Shown: positions 26,144-33,275, counted from the first letter of the stretch. The stretch: DNA of 37,086 nt from Jiangella rhizosphaerae (GCF_003579925.1 NZ_QUAL01000120.1:1-37086), one strand, 5' to 3'. Numbers and translations are program-made. Notes: generated by a model not told the origin, from the letters alone.

Positions 26144-27151
26144 TCAGCCTCCATCCCTGAACCGAGGGCTCAGGGAGACCTTCGGCCCCCCATCGCCCGT
26201 CGGTCTTGCATCACCCTCCAGGAACGCGGCGACCTCGGCCGTCGTCGGCATGGCGTCGGAGCAGGCCAGCCGGGTCGCGACGATCGCGCCGGCGGCATTG
26301 GCGAAGCGGACCGCCTCGCCCAGCGGGCGCCCGGCCAGCAGCTGGTGGCACAGCGCGCCGCCGAACGCGTCGCCGGCACCGAGCCCGTTCAGCACGTCGA
26401 CGGGGATCGGCGGCACCTCGTACTCGCCGCTGTCGTCGACGGCGAGCACGCCCTTCGGGCCCTGCTTGACGACGGCGACGGCGACGCCGTGCTCCTCGCG
26501 CAGCGCCGTGGCCGCGGCGTGCGGCTCGCGCGTGCCGACCGCCGTCTCGCACTCGTCCAGGTTGCCGACAGCGTGTGTGACGTGCCGCAACGCCTCCTGG
26601 ACGATCGGCCGGGCCGCCTCGCGCGACTCCCAGAACATCGGCCGGTAGTCGAGGTCGAGGACGGTGATGCCGTTCCTGCCGCGGGCCTCCAGCGCCGCGA
26701 GCGTGGCCGAGCGGCTGGGCTCCTGGCACAGGCCGGTGACCGTCGCCCAGAAGATGCCGGCGCCGCGGACCGCGTCGAGGTCGAGCTCGTCGGCCGTGAT
26801 CCGCAGGTCCGGCGCCGTCGGCGTACGGCCGTAGAAGTAGATCGGGAAGTCGTCCGGCGGGAAGATCTCGCACAGCGTCACCGGCGTGGCGAGGTCGTCG
26901 ACGGCGGTGACGAAGCGGTCGTCGACGCCGTACCCCGTCAGCGCCCGGTGGACGAAGCGGCCGAGCGGGTCGGCGCCGGTGCGGGTGATGACGGCGGACC
27001 GGCGGCCGTGCCGGGCGGCGGCGACGGCGACGTTGGTGGCCGAGCCGCCGAGGTACTTGGTGAACGTGGTGACGTCCTCGAGCCCGACGCCGGCCTGGTT
27101 CGGGTAGATGTCGACGCCGACCCGTCCGATGGTCAGAACCTCGTGGTTCAT
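26144..27151 (-). CDS. iolC: 5-dehydro-2-deoxygluconokinase
   Basis: A 335-residue PfkB-family sugar kinase. The N-terminal signature is YLGGSATNVAVAAARHG (33-49). The C-terminal signature NGLGAGDAFGGAL carries the catalytic base Asp261. It phosphorylates 5-dehydro-2-deoxygluconate in inositol breakdown. The ATG at 27151 overlaps the iolG stop as ATGA. About 20 residues after the usual end (EVAAFLEGD) form a low-complexity tail. A 12-base inverted repeat links this tail (26205-26216) to the gap before the aldolase gene (26114-26125). Confidence 0.92.
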   Translation of the reverse strand: MNHEVLTIGRVGVDIYPNQAGVGLEDVTTFTKYLGGSATNVAVAAARHGRRSAVITRTGADPLGRFVHRALTGYGVDDRFVTAVDDLATPVTLCEIFPPDDFPIYFYGRTPTAPDLRITADELDLDAVRGAGIFWATVTGLCQEPSRSATLAALEARGRNGITVLDLDYRPMFWESREAARPIVQEALRHVTHAVGNLDECETAVGTREPHAAATALREEHGVAVAVVKQGPKGVLAVDDSGEYEVPPIPVDVLNGLGAGDAFGGALCHQLLAGRPLGEAVRFANAAGAIVATRLACSDAMPTTAEVAAFLEGDARPTGDGGPKVSLSPRFRDGG

Positions 27152-28149
27152 GCCTCGCGCACCTCGCTGACGGTGACGACGCGGCCCTCCCGGCGCGAGA
27201 GCGTGGCGGCCTCGGCGACGTAGAAGCTCTCCAGCGCGTCGGCGACGGTGCACGGGCTCTCGCGCTCGCCGCGCGCGACGTCGACGAACGCGGCGATCTC
27301 GGCCTGATAGGCGGGCAGGAACCGCGACCAGAACTCGCGGAACGGGGTCCCCTCGGGGAAGGCGACGCCCGGCTCGGCCGACGTCAGCGCCGCCTGGTCG
27401 TCCAGGCCGACGACGTGCGTGCCGGCCGTGCCCGCGACCTCCATGCGCACGTCGTAGCCGGCGCCGTTGTAGCGCGAGCCCTGCAGCGTCGCCAGCGTGC
27501 CGTCGTCGAGCGTCAGGACCGCGGCCGACTCGTCGACGTCGCCGCTGGCGGCGAAGACCTCGGCGCCGCGGTTCGCGCCGGTCGCGTACACCGTCGCCAC
27601 CTCGCGGCCGGTCACCCAGCGCAGGATGTCGAAGTCGTGGATGTGGCAGTCGCGGAAGATGCCGCCGGATGTCGGGACGTACGACGGGTGCGGCGGCTCG
27701 GCGTCGGCGGTGATGAGGTGCAGGCGGCGGACCTCGCCGAGGGCGCCCGCGCGGACCGCGTCGCGGGCGGCGGCGTAGCCGGCGTCGAACCGGCGCTGGA
27801 AGCCGATCTGGGTCGGCACGCCCGCGGCCTCGACGGCGGCCAGGACGGCGCGCGTCCCGGCGACGTCGGCGGCGACCGGCTTCTCGCAGAACACCGGCAG
27901 CCCGGCCTCGGCGGCGGCGATCATCAGCTCGGCGTGCGCGGACGTGGCGGCCGCGATGACCACGGCGTCCACGTCACGGAAGGCGTCGCCCGGGGCGGCG
28001 ACGGCCTCGACGCCCAGCTCGTCGGCGACCTTGCCGGCCCGGGCCGGATCGGCGTCGGCCAGCTTGACCGCCGTCACGGCCGGATGGTCGCGCACCACCT
28101 GTGCATGGGCCGCCCCGATGCGGCCGACCCCGACGAACCCTACGCGCAT
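27148..28149 (-). CDS. iolG: Inositol 2-dehydrogenase (Gfo/Idh/MocA family)
   Basis: A 333-residue NAD-dependent dehydrogenase, first gene of the inositol operon. It has a Rossmann motif GVGRIG (7-12), CEKPVA (88-93) and the active-site pair in FRDCHIHDFD (Asp167, His171), matching the DxxxH of characterised inositol dehydrogenases. It oxidises myo-inositol to 2-keto-myo-inositol. The ATG at 28149 has GGAG six bases upstream. The next enzyme, IolE (2-keto-myo-inositol dehydratase), is missing from this cluster, so it must be encoded elsewhere or replaced. Confidence 0.88.
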   Translation of the reverse strand: MRVGFVGVGRIGAAHAQVVRDHPAVTAVKLADADPARAGKVADELGVEAVAAPGDAFRDVDAVVIAAATSAHAELMIAAAEAGLPVFCEKPVAADVAGTRAVLAAVEAAGVPTQIGFQRRFDAGYAAARDAVRAGALGEVRRLHLITADAEPPHPSYVPTSGGIFRDCHIHDFDILRWVTGREVATVYATGANRGAEVFAASGDVDESAAVLTLDDGTLATLQGSRYNGAGYDVRMEVAGTAGTHVVGLDDQAALTSAEPGVAFPEGTPFREFWSRFLPAYQAEIAAFVDVARGERESPCTVADALESFYVAEAATLSRREGRVVTVSEVREA

Positions 28150-28164
28150 GCCCGCTCCTTCGAC

Positions 28165-28178
28165 TTTGTCTTGACAAA
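28165..28178 (-). promoter_or_regulatory. Palindromic operator at the iol promoter
   Basis: TTTGTCTTGACAAA is a palindrome with 6-bp arms and a two-base centre, 16 bases upstream of iolG ATG 28149. A minus-strand -10-like TATGTT lies just upstream of it, so the site covers the likely transcription start. From memory, its core TGTCTTGACA fits the IolR (GntR-family) motif described in Corynebacterium. No GntR gene is in the window. Confidence 0.55.
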
Positions 28179-28246
28179 CTAACATACTGACGAAGCCTGC
28201 CCGGGGTCGCCCTACGATCCGGACCGGCTTCGGCGGTCTATCGTGG

Positions 28247-28257
28247 AAGCGCATTCC
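28247..28257 (+). promoter_or_regulatory. LacI-type operator at the promoter of the divergent regulator
   Basis: AAGCGCATTCC lies two bases downstream of a -10-like TATCGT (28239-28244) and 18 bases before ATG 28276, on the expected transcription start. The same AAGCGCNTTCC occurs at 29500 and 29623 before the next operon. This suggests autoregulation by the LacI protein encoded at 28276. Confidence 0.55.
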
Positions 28258-28275
28258 TACGGAGACGGGAGACAC

Positions 28276-29319
28276 ATGGCCGAGCAACCGCGCGGTTCGG
28301 TCACGCTCATGGACGTCGCGGCCCGGGCCGGTGTCTCGCTGGCCACGGCGTCGCGTGCCCTCAACGGCAGCACCCGCAAGGTCGGCGACGACCTCCGCGA
28401 GCGCGTGCTCGCCGCCGCCCGCAGTCTCAACTACGCCGCCAACGCGCAGGCCCAGGCCATGGCGCGCGGCCGCACCAACGTCGTCGGACTGGTGGTGCAC
28501 GACATCGCCGACCCGTACTTCTCCTCCATCGCCGCCGGCGTCATGGAGGCCGCCGAGGGCCACCAGGTGCTCGTCACGCTCGGCAGCACGCTGCGCCGTC
28601 CCGAGCGCGAGGTCGACTACCTCGTCGCGCTGCGCGGCCAGCGCAGCCGCGCGGTCATCCTGGCCGGCAGCCGCATGGACGACAGCCCGGTCGCCGAGGC
28701 CCTGCGCCGCGAGATCGACATCTTCGAGAACGACGGCGGCAACGTCGTCGCCATCTCGCAGAAGCAGCTGCCGGTCGACACCGTCGTCATCGAGAACCGG
28801 CTCGGCGCCCGCGACCTCGCCACGTCGCTGGTCGGGCTGGGGTACCGCCGCTTCGGCGTGCTGGCCGGCCCCGACGCCATGCTCACCGCGCGCGACCGCG
28901 TCCACGGGTTCCGCGAGGGCCTCGGCCGCTCCGGCGTCGACCTCGACACCGCGCTCGTCGTCCACGGCGCGTTCACCCGCGACGGCGGCTACCAGGCCAT
29001 GAGCACGCTGCTGGACCGCGTCGGCGAGCTCGACTGCGTCTTCGCGGTCAACGACGTCATGGCGGTCGGCGCGATGGTCGCCTGCCGCGAGCACGGGCTG
29101 TCGATCCCGCAGGATCTCGGCCTGGCCGGCTTCGACGACATCAGCACGCTCCGCGACGTCAACCCGGCGCTGACGACGGTCCGGCTGCCGCTGGAGAAGG
29201 TCGGCGCGACGGCGTTCGAGCTGGTGCTCAGCGCCGCCGAGCGGACCAAGCCGCGCACCCGGCGCATCAAGGGCGAGGTCGTCCTGCGGCAGAGCACGCG
29301 GCACGTCACCACCCCCTGA
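28276..29319 (+). CDS. LacI-family transcriptional regulator
   Basis: A 347-residue regulator with a LacI helix-turn-helix (TLMDVAARAGVSLATASRAL, from about residue 10), a degenerate hinge (NAQAQAMARGR) and a sugar-binding domain beginning VVGLVVHDIADPYF. The ATG at 28276 follows a GGGAGA ribosome-binding sequence. It is divergent from the iol operon and upstream of the DUF993 operon. The shared AAGCGCNTTCC sites at its own promoter and before the DUF993 operon point to that operon as its main target; control of iol cannot be excluded. It is not closely similar to the other LacI protein in the window. Confidence 0.93.
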   Translation: MAEQPRGSVTLMDVAARAGVSLATASRALNGSTRKVGDDLRERVLAAARSLNYAANAQAQAMARGRTNVVGLVVHDIADPYFSSIAAGVMEAAEGHQVLVTLGSTLRRPEREVDYLVALRGQRSRAVILAGSRMDDSPVAEALRREIDIFENDGGNVVAISQKQLPVDTVVIENRLGARDLATSLVGLGYRRFGVLAGPDAMLTARDRVHGFREGLGRSGVDLDTALVVHGAFTRDGGYQAMSTLLDRVGELDCVFAVNDVMAVGAMVACREHGLSIPQDLGLAGFDDISTLRDVNPALTTVRLPLEKVGATAFELVLSAAERTKPRTRRIKGEVVLRQSTRHVTTP

Positions 29320-29376
29320 CCCCCTCCAGCCCCGGCCCTTCCGCCGCCACTGGCCGGCCTCCACCGCCAACCCCTC

Positions 29377-29448
29377 GTTGATCTTGGAGTTGTTCGGCAA
29401 TTGTGGGGCGATTTGCCCGATAGATGGCCGAACAACTCCAAGATCAAC
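29377..29448. terminator. 22-bp perfect hairpin after the LacI gene
   Basis: The arms at 29377-29398 and 29427-29448 are perfectly complementary over 22 bases. The 28-base loop contains a smaller GGGC/GCCC-type stem. It lies 57 bases after the LacI stop. Its outer arm GTTGATCTTGGAG differs by one base from the hairpin at 13385. Confidence 0.7.
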
Positions 29449-29461
29449 TTCTTGGGTGGTG

Positions 29462-29479
29462 GCGCAAAACGTTTGGCGC
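29462..29479. promoter_or_regulatory. 18-bp near-perfect palindrome, operator-like
   Basis: GCGCAAAACGTTTGGCGC is symmetrical around a central CG with one mismatched pair. The AAACGTTT core is typical of LacI/GalR-family operators. It lies about 170 bases upstream of the DUF993 operon and differs from the AAGCGCNTTCC sites, so it may bind another protein. Confidence 0.45.
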
Positions 29480-29499
29480 GCCGCGGCGGCGCGTGGGGT

Positions 29500-29510
29500 A
29501 AGCGCCTTCC
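29500..29510 (+). promoter_or_regulatory. Upstream AAGCGCNTTCC operator copy
   Basis: AAGCGCCTTCC, within GGGTAAGCGCCTTCCC, matches the sites at 28247 and 29623. Its distance of about 120 bases from the operon-proximal copy would allow repression by DNA looping. Confidence 0.5.
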
Positions 29511-29608
29511 CGATTTGGGCAGGTGGGACGACGAATTGCGCCGGAACCGCCCGCCACCTGGCGACATCCCCGGCACACCAGAGCTTGCGCGCCCGCGCCG
29601 CCACGCCG

Positions 29609-29633
29609 TACGGTGGGTGGGCAAGCGCTTTCC
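29609..29633 (+). promoter_or_regulatory. Promoter-proximal AAGCGCNTTCC operator of the DUF993 operon
   Basis: A -10-like TACGGT (29609-29614) has a -35-like TTGCGC 18 bases upstream (29585-29590). AAGCGCTTTCC at 29623-29633, within the near-palindrome GGCAAGCGCTTTCC, covers the expected transcription start and ends three bases before AGGAGG. Binding would block initiation. Confidence 0.55.
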
Positions 29634-29645
29634 ACAGGAGGTGGC

Positions 29646-30797
29646 ATGGCAGTCAAGTCGCTCGGTGTCGTGATGAACGGCGTCACCGGCCGGATGGGCT
29701 ACCGGCAGCATCTGGTCCGGTCGGTCCTCGCGATCAACGAGCAGGGCGGGGTCGAGCTGTCCGACGGCTCCCGCGTCAGGCTCGATCCGGTCCTGGTGGG
29801 CCGCAACGAGGAGAAGCTGCGCGACATCGCGACCCGGCACGGCGTGGAGCGGTGGACCACCGACCTCGACGCCGCGCTCGGCGACGCCGCGAACGTCGTC
29901 TACTTCGACGCCCAGCTCACCTCGGTGCGCGAGGAGTCGATCGTCAAGGCGATCGACGCCGGCAAGCACGTCTACACCGAGAAGCCGGTGTCCGAGACCG
30001 TCGAGGGCGCGCTCACGCTGGCCAAGCAGGCGAAGACAGCGGGCGTCAAGAACGGTGTGGTGCACGACAAGCTCTTCCTGCCCGGGCTGCTCAAGCTGCG
30101 CCGGCTCATCGACAGCGGGTTCTTCGGCCGCATCCTGTCGGTGCGCGGCGAGTTCGGCTACTGGGTGTTCGAGGGCGACTGGCAGGAGGCGCAGCGGCCG
30201 AGCTGGAACTACCGCGCCGAGGACGGCGGCGGCATCGTCGTCGACATGTTCTGCCACTGGGACTACGTGCTGACGAACCTGTTCGGCCGGGTCGAGGCCG
30301 TGACCGCGAAGGCCGTCACGCACATCCCGGAGCGGTGGGACGAGCGCGGGCGGCGCTACGACGTCACGGCCGACGACGCCGCGTACGCGATCTTCGAGCT
30401 GGCCGGCGGGGTGATCGCGCAGTTCAACTCGTCGTGGGCGGTCCGCGTGCACCGCGACGAGCTGCTGGAGCTGCAGGTCGACGGCACGCTGGGCAGCGCC
30501 GTCGCCGGGCTGCACCACTGCGTCATCCAGCCGCGCACCGCGACGCCGCGGCCGACGTGGAACCCCGACCTCGCCGACGAGCAGCGCTACCGCGATCAGT
30601 GGCAGGAGGTCCCCGACAACTCGCCGCCGCAGAACGGCTTCAAGGCGCAGTGGGAGCAGTTCGTGCGCCACGTCGTGGAGGACGCGCCGCACCCGTACGA
30701 CTTCCTCGCCGGCGCGCGCGGCGTGCGGCTGGCGCAGGCCGGGCTGCAGTCGTCGAACGACGGGTGCCGGGTCGAGCTGCCGGAGCTGGCGCTGTGA
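29646..30797 (+). CDS. Gfo/Idh/MocA-family oxidoreductase of the DUF993 operon
   Basis: A 383-residue dehydrogenase-like protein. The N-terminus reads LGVVMNGVTGRMGYRQHL, a Rossmann turn with the unusual NGVTGRMG in place of GxGxxG, and TEKPVS (111-116) is the family's cofactor motif. The central part (WNYRAEDGGGIVVDMFCHWDY) matches a substrate-binding domain with a possible catalytic His. ATG 29646 follows AGGAGG at 29636-29641. Its stop overlaps the DUF993 gene by GTGA. The substrate is unknown, probably a sugar or sugar acid. It is the first gene of a three-gene catabolic-looking operon. Confidence 0.9.
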   Translation: MAVKSLGVVMNGVTGRMGYRQHLVRSVLAINEQGGVELSDGSRVRLDPVLVGRNEEKLRDIATRHGVERWTTDLDAALGDAANVVYFDAQLTSVREESIVKAIDAGKHVYTEKPVSETVEGALTLAKQAKTAGVKNGVVHDKLFLPGLLKLRRLIDSGFFGRILSVRGEFGYWVFEGDWQEAQRPSWNYRAEDGGGIVVDMFCHWDYVLTNLFGRVEAVTAKAVTHIPERWDERGRRYDVTADDAAYAIFELAGGVIAQFNSSWAVRVHRDELLELQVDGTLGSAVAGLHHCVIQPRTATPRPTWNPDLADEQRYRDQWQEVPDNSPPQNGFKAQWEQFVRHVVEDAPHPYDFLAGARGVRLAQAGLQSSNDGCRVELPELAL

Positions 30798-31951
30798 GCG
30801 GCGGCGGTGCGGTGGTGCGGCTGCCGGGCGCGGACGGCACGCTGCGCCCGTACACGATGAACGAGCCGCGTACGTGGGACCGGCCGTCGTCGCCGATCAC
30901 GTCGCGGGTGGCGTTCGCCGCCGCCCACGTCGTCGCCGACCCGCTGGGCGAGAACCGGCCCGGCGCGCCCGCCGTCGTCGACTGGGAGCACACGCTGGCG
31001 TTCCGGCGGCACCTGTGGTCGTACGGTCTGGGCGTCGCCGAGGCGATGGACACCGCGCAGCGCGGCATGGGCCTGGACTGGGCGGCGACGAAGGAGCTGA
31101 TCAGGCGCAGCGCGGCCGAGGCGCGGGCCGCCGGCGGCCGGATCGCGGCCGGCGCCGGCACCGACCAGCTGGCCGGTCCCGTCTCGGGTCTGGACGAGGT
31201 CGCGGCCGCGTACGAAGAGCAGCTCGAGGTCGTCGAGGACGCCGGCGCGCAGGTCATCCTCATGGCCAGCCGCCAGCTGGCCGCCGTCGCGACCGGCCCC
31301 GACGACTACCGGAAGGTCTACGACCGGCTGCTCGCCCAGGCGTCGGCGCCGCTGATCCTGCACTGGCTGGGCCCGATGTTCGACCCCGCCCTGGCCGGCT
31401 ACTGGGGTGCCGACGACGTGAGCGTCGCGGCCGACCACGTGGTGGCGCTGATCGCGGACCACGCGGCGAAGGTCGACGGCATCAAGGTGTCGCTGCTGGA
31501 CGCGTCGTTCGAGGAGGCGCTGCGCTCGCAACTGCCGTCCGGCGTGCGGCTGTACACCGGCGACGACTACAACTATCCGTCGCTGATCCGCGGGTCGTCG
31601 GACGCGCTGCTCGGCATCTTCGCGGCGATCGCGCCGGCGGCGTCGACCGCGCTGCAGGCGCTGGACCGCGGCGACCTGTCCGCGTACGACGACGCGTTCG
31701 CGCCGACCGTGCCGCTGGCCCGTCAGGTGTTCGGCGAGCCGACGTACTACTACAAGGCCGGCATCGCGTTCCTCGCCTGGCTGTCCGGCCTGCAGCCGGG
31801 GTTCGTCATGGTCGGGGGGCTGCAGAGCGCGCGGTCGCTCCCCCACCTGGTGCGCACGTTCGAGCTGGCCGACGCGGCCGGGCTCTTCCCGGACCCGGAG
31901 GTCGCGGCCGCGCGGATGTCCGGCCTGCTGTCGACATACGGGGTGGCGTGA
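30794..31951 (+). CDS. DUF993 family protein (dihydrodipicolinate-synthase-like)
   Basis: A 385-residue protein that I place in DUF993 from its overall sequence. DUF993 members are often described as dihydrodipicolinate-synthase-like TIM barrels, but no function is established that I know of. Visible segments are YTMNEPRTWDRP near the start, HLWSYGLGVAEAMDTAQRG, PLILHWLGPMFDP, KVDGIKVSLLD (a candidate Schiff-base lysine) and LYTGDDYNYP. An aldolase or lyase role on the product of the two neighbouring enzymes is plausible but inferred. The GTG at 30794 overlaps the upstream stop; an in-frame ATG 21 codons later is an alternative. Confidence 0.82.
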   Translation: MSGGGAVVRLPGADGTLRPYTMNEPRTWDRPSSPITSRVAFAAAHVVADPLGENRPGAPAVVDWEHTLAFRRHLWSYGLGVAEAMDTAQRGMGLDWAATKELIRRSAAEARAAGGRIAAGAGTDQLAGPVSGLDEVAAAYEEQLEVVEDAGAQVILMASRQLAAVATGPDDYRKVYDRLLAQASAPLILHWLGPMFDPALAGYWGADDVSVAADHVVALIADHAAKVDGIKVSLLDASFEEALRSQLPSGVRLYTGDDYNYPSLIRGSSDALLGIFAAIAPAASTALQALDRGDLSAYDDAFAPTVPLARQVFGEPTYYYKAGIAFLAWLSGLQPGFVMVGGLQSARSLPHLVRTFELADAAGLFPDPEVAAARMSGLLSTYGVA

Positions 31952-32769
31952 TGGACCGGCTGTCGCTGAACCAGCGGACGACGGAGCGGTGGTCCGTCGC
32001 CGAGGCCGTCGAGGGATGCGTCCGGGCCGGTATCGGCTCGATCGGGCTCTGGCGCGAGCCGGTGCACGAGTGCGGGGTCGACGCGGCCGCGCGCCTGGTG
32101 GCGGAAGCCGGGCTGCGGGTGTCGTCGCTGTGCCGGGGCGGGTTCATCACGGCGCCTCCGGGGCCGGAACGCGACGCCGCGCTGGACGACAACCGCCGGG
32201 CGATCGACGAGGCGGCCGCGCTGGGCGCCGACTGCCTGGTCCTGGTGGTCGGCGGCCTGCCGGACGGGTCCCGTGACCTCGCCGGCGCCCGGGCGCGGGT
32301 GGCCGACGGGGTGGACACGCTGGTGCCGTACGCCGAGGCCGCGGGGGTGCGGCTGGCGCTGGAGCCCATGCACCCCCTGTACTGCGCCGACCGCGGCGTG
32401 CTGTCGACACTCGACCAGGCCCTCGACATGGCCGCCCCGTTCGCCCCGTCGTCGGTGGGCGTCGTCGTCGACACCTTCCACGTCTGGTGGGACCCGCGGG
32501 TCGAGGACGCGATCGCGCGGGCGGCCGGCCGCATCGCCAGCTTCCAGGTGTGCGACTGGATCACCCCGTTCCCGGCGGACGCCCTGCTCTCGCGCGGCAT
32601 GATGGGCGACGGCCACATCGACTTCCGGCACTTCCGCCGACTGGTCGAGGCCGCCGGCTACGACGGCCCGATCGAGGTCGAGATCTTCAACGCCGACCTC
32701 TGGGCCGCCGACCCCGACGAGGTGGTCGCACTGATGCGCAAGCGCTACGAGGAGCACGTTCTCGGCTGA
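31951..32769 (+). CDS. Sugar phosphate isomerase/epimerase-like protein
   Basis: A 272-residue xylose-isomerase-like TIM barrel. Metal-ligand candidates are in LALEPMHP (Glu), VGVVVDTFHVWWDP (Asp, His), FQVCDW, and IEVEIFNADLW (Glu). The start codon shares one base with the DUF993 stop (TGATG), so translation is coupled. It is last in the operon. It does not resemble IolE well enough to fill the gap in the inositol route; an isomerase or epimerase acting with the dehydrogenase and DUF993 protein is more likely. Confidence 0.87.
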   Translation: MDRLSLNQRTTERWSVAEAVEGCVRAGIGSIGLWREPVHECGVDAAARLVAEAGLRVSSLCRGGFITAPPGPERDAALDDNRRAIDEAAALGADCLVLVVGGLPDGSRDLAGARARVADGVDTLVPYAEAAGVRLALEPMHPLYCADRGVLSTLDQALDMAAPFAPSSVGVVVDTFHVWWDPRVEDAIARAAGRIASFQVCDWITPFPADALLSRGMMGDGHIDFRHFRRLVEAAGYDGPIEVEIFNADLWAADPDEVVALMRKRYEEHVLG

Positions 32770-32785
32770 CGTCGACCGAGCCGGG

Positions 32786-32871
32786 GCCACTGGCCTTGGC
32801 ACGCCTGAGCGTCACTCGAAACCGGACAATCCGGTCACTCCAGCGACGCCCAGGCGTGCCAAGCACGTGGC
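32786..32871. terminator. Long hairpin with a nested inner stem, operon terminator
   Basis: The arms 32786-32813 and 32845-32871 share GCCAC and an outer CTTGGCACGCCTG stem with only small bulges. The loop contains an inner perfect hairpin ACCGGA-CAA-TCCGGT (32821-32835). It starts 17 bases after the isomerase stop. Confidence 0.65.
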
Positions 32872-32904
32872 CCGTCGCGCCACGTGCCGTCGCGGCGGAA
32901 CCGA

Positions 32905-32935
32905 TTGGGAACCGGGCGCCTCCGCCTGCTAAAGT
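32905..32935 (+). promoter_or_regulatory. Probable tRNA-Asn promoter
   Basis: TTGGGA (32905-32910) and TAAAGT (32930-32935), 19 bases apart, precede the tRNA gene by about 30 bases and are the only AT-richer boxes after the terminator hairpin. Confidence 0.45.
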
Positions 32936-32966
32936 TCAGCGTCGGCCGGAACGTTCGGTCCGCCGA

Positions 32967-33042
32967 TCCCGCATAGCTCAATTGGCAGAGCATCTGACTG
33001 TTAATCAGAGGGTTCCTGGTTCGAGTCCAGGTGCGGGAGCCA
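32967..33042 (+). tRNA. tRNA-Asn (anticodon GTT)
   Basis: A complete cloverleaf: acceptor TCCCGCA (32967-32973) with TGCGGGA (33032-33038), D stem GCTC/GAGC, anticodon stem TCTGA/TCAGA with loop CTGTTAA and anticodon GTT at 33000-33002, and T stem CCTGG/CCAGG with loop TTCGAGT. The 3' CCA is encoded (33040-33042). No integrase or duplicated 3' end is visible downstream, so it shows no sign of use as an attachment site. Confidence 0.97.
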
Positions 33043-33101
33043 CACCCCGGGTCGCCGCTGCCGAGCCGACCCCAACCCCGCCTAAGGCCACACTTACTCA
33101 C

Positions 33102-33125
33102 AGCTCCGCCCCCGGGCGGCTCTGT
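33102..33125. terminator. Short GC hairpin between the tRNA and a small gene
   Basis: CCGCC-CCCG-GGCGG forms a short stem-loop lying between the 3' ends of the tRNA and the minus-strand small gene. It is weak evidence for a shared terminator. Confidence 0.35.
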
Positions 33126-33137
33126 GCGTCTCAGGGT

Positions 33138-33275
33138 CTACGGTTCGCCGCCGAGCAGCGGGCCAACTTCGCCCTGCTTGCCGCAGCGGCGGCACACGAG
33201 GTAGCGACTGCCGTCGTCCGTGGACCGCCACTGCCACTTGTGCCAGCCCACGCGGCACAGCAGTGCCTTCGCCAT
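33138..33275 (-). CDS. Small zinc-ribbon-like protein, 45 residues
   Basis: A short minus-strand frame running ATG 33275 to TAG 33138. It has LLCRVGWHKWQ at the start and YLVCRRCGKQG in the middle, giving Cys7, His12 and a CxxC pair (Cys28, Cys31). Spacing and composition resemble the tiny actinobacterial Cys/His zinc-ribbon proteins (DUF1660-like) that lie alone near housekeeping genes. An AAGGA sequence precedes the ATG at unusually short spacing. It is too regular in Cys/His/Trp placement to be noise, but the function is unknown. Confidence 0.6.
   Translation of the reverse strand: MAKALLCRVGWHKWQWRSTDDGSRYLVCRRCGKQGEVGPLLGGEP

Larger units (their letters stand above)
29320..29645. other. 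Regulatory intergenic region before the DUF993 operon
   Basis: I see no gene in these 326 bases. They contain, in order, a long hairpin terminator (29377-29448), an 18-bp near-palindrome GCGCAAAACGTTTGGCGC (29462-29479), an AAGCGCCTTCC site (29500-29510), a weak promoter (TTGCGC 29585-29590, 18 bases, TACGGT 29609-29614), an AAGCGCTTTCC site (29623-29633) and the AGGAGG of the next gene (29636-29641). Confidence 0.7.

Noticed and set aside
27148-29604. Extension of iolG upstream as a very long protein
   Set aside because: The extra N-terminal part is antisense to the LacI gene. The Rossmann start MRVGFVGVGRIG at 28149 with a good ribosome-binding site is the real one.
31951-32769. The isomerase of the DUF993 operon as the missing IolE
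   Set aside because: Same broad TIM-barrel fold, but its opening and metal-ligand segments do not look like IolE and it sits in a different operon with a different operator.
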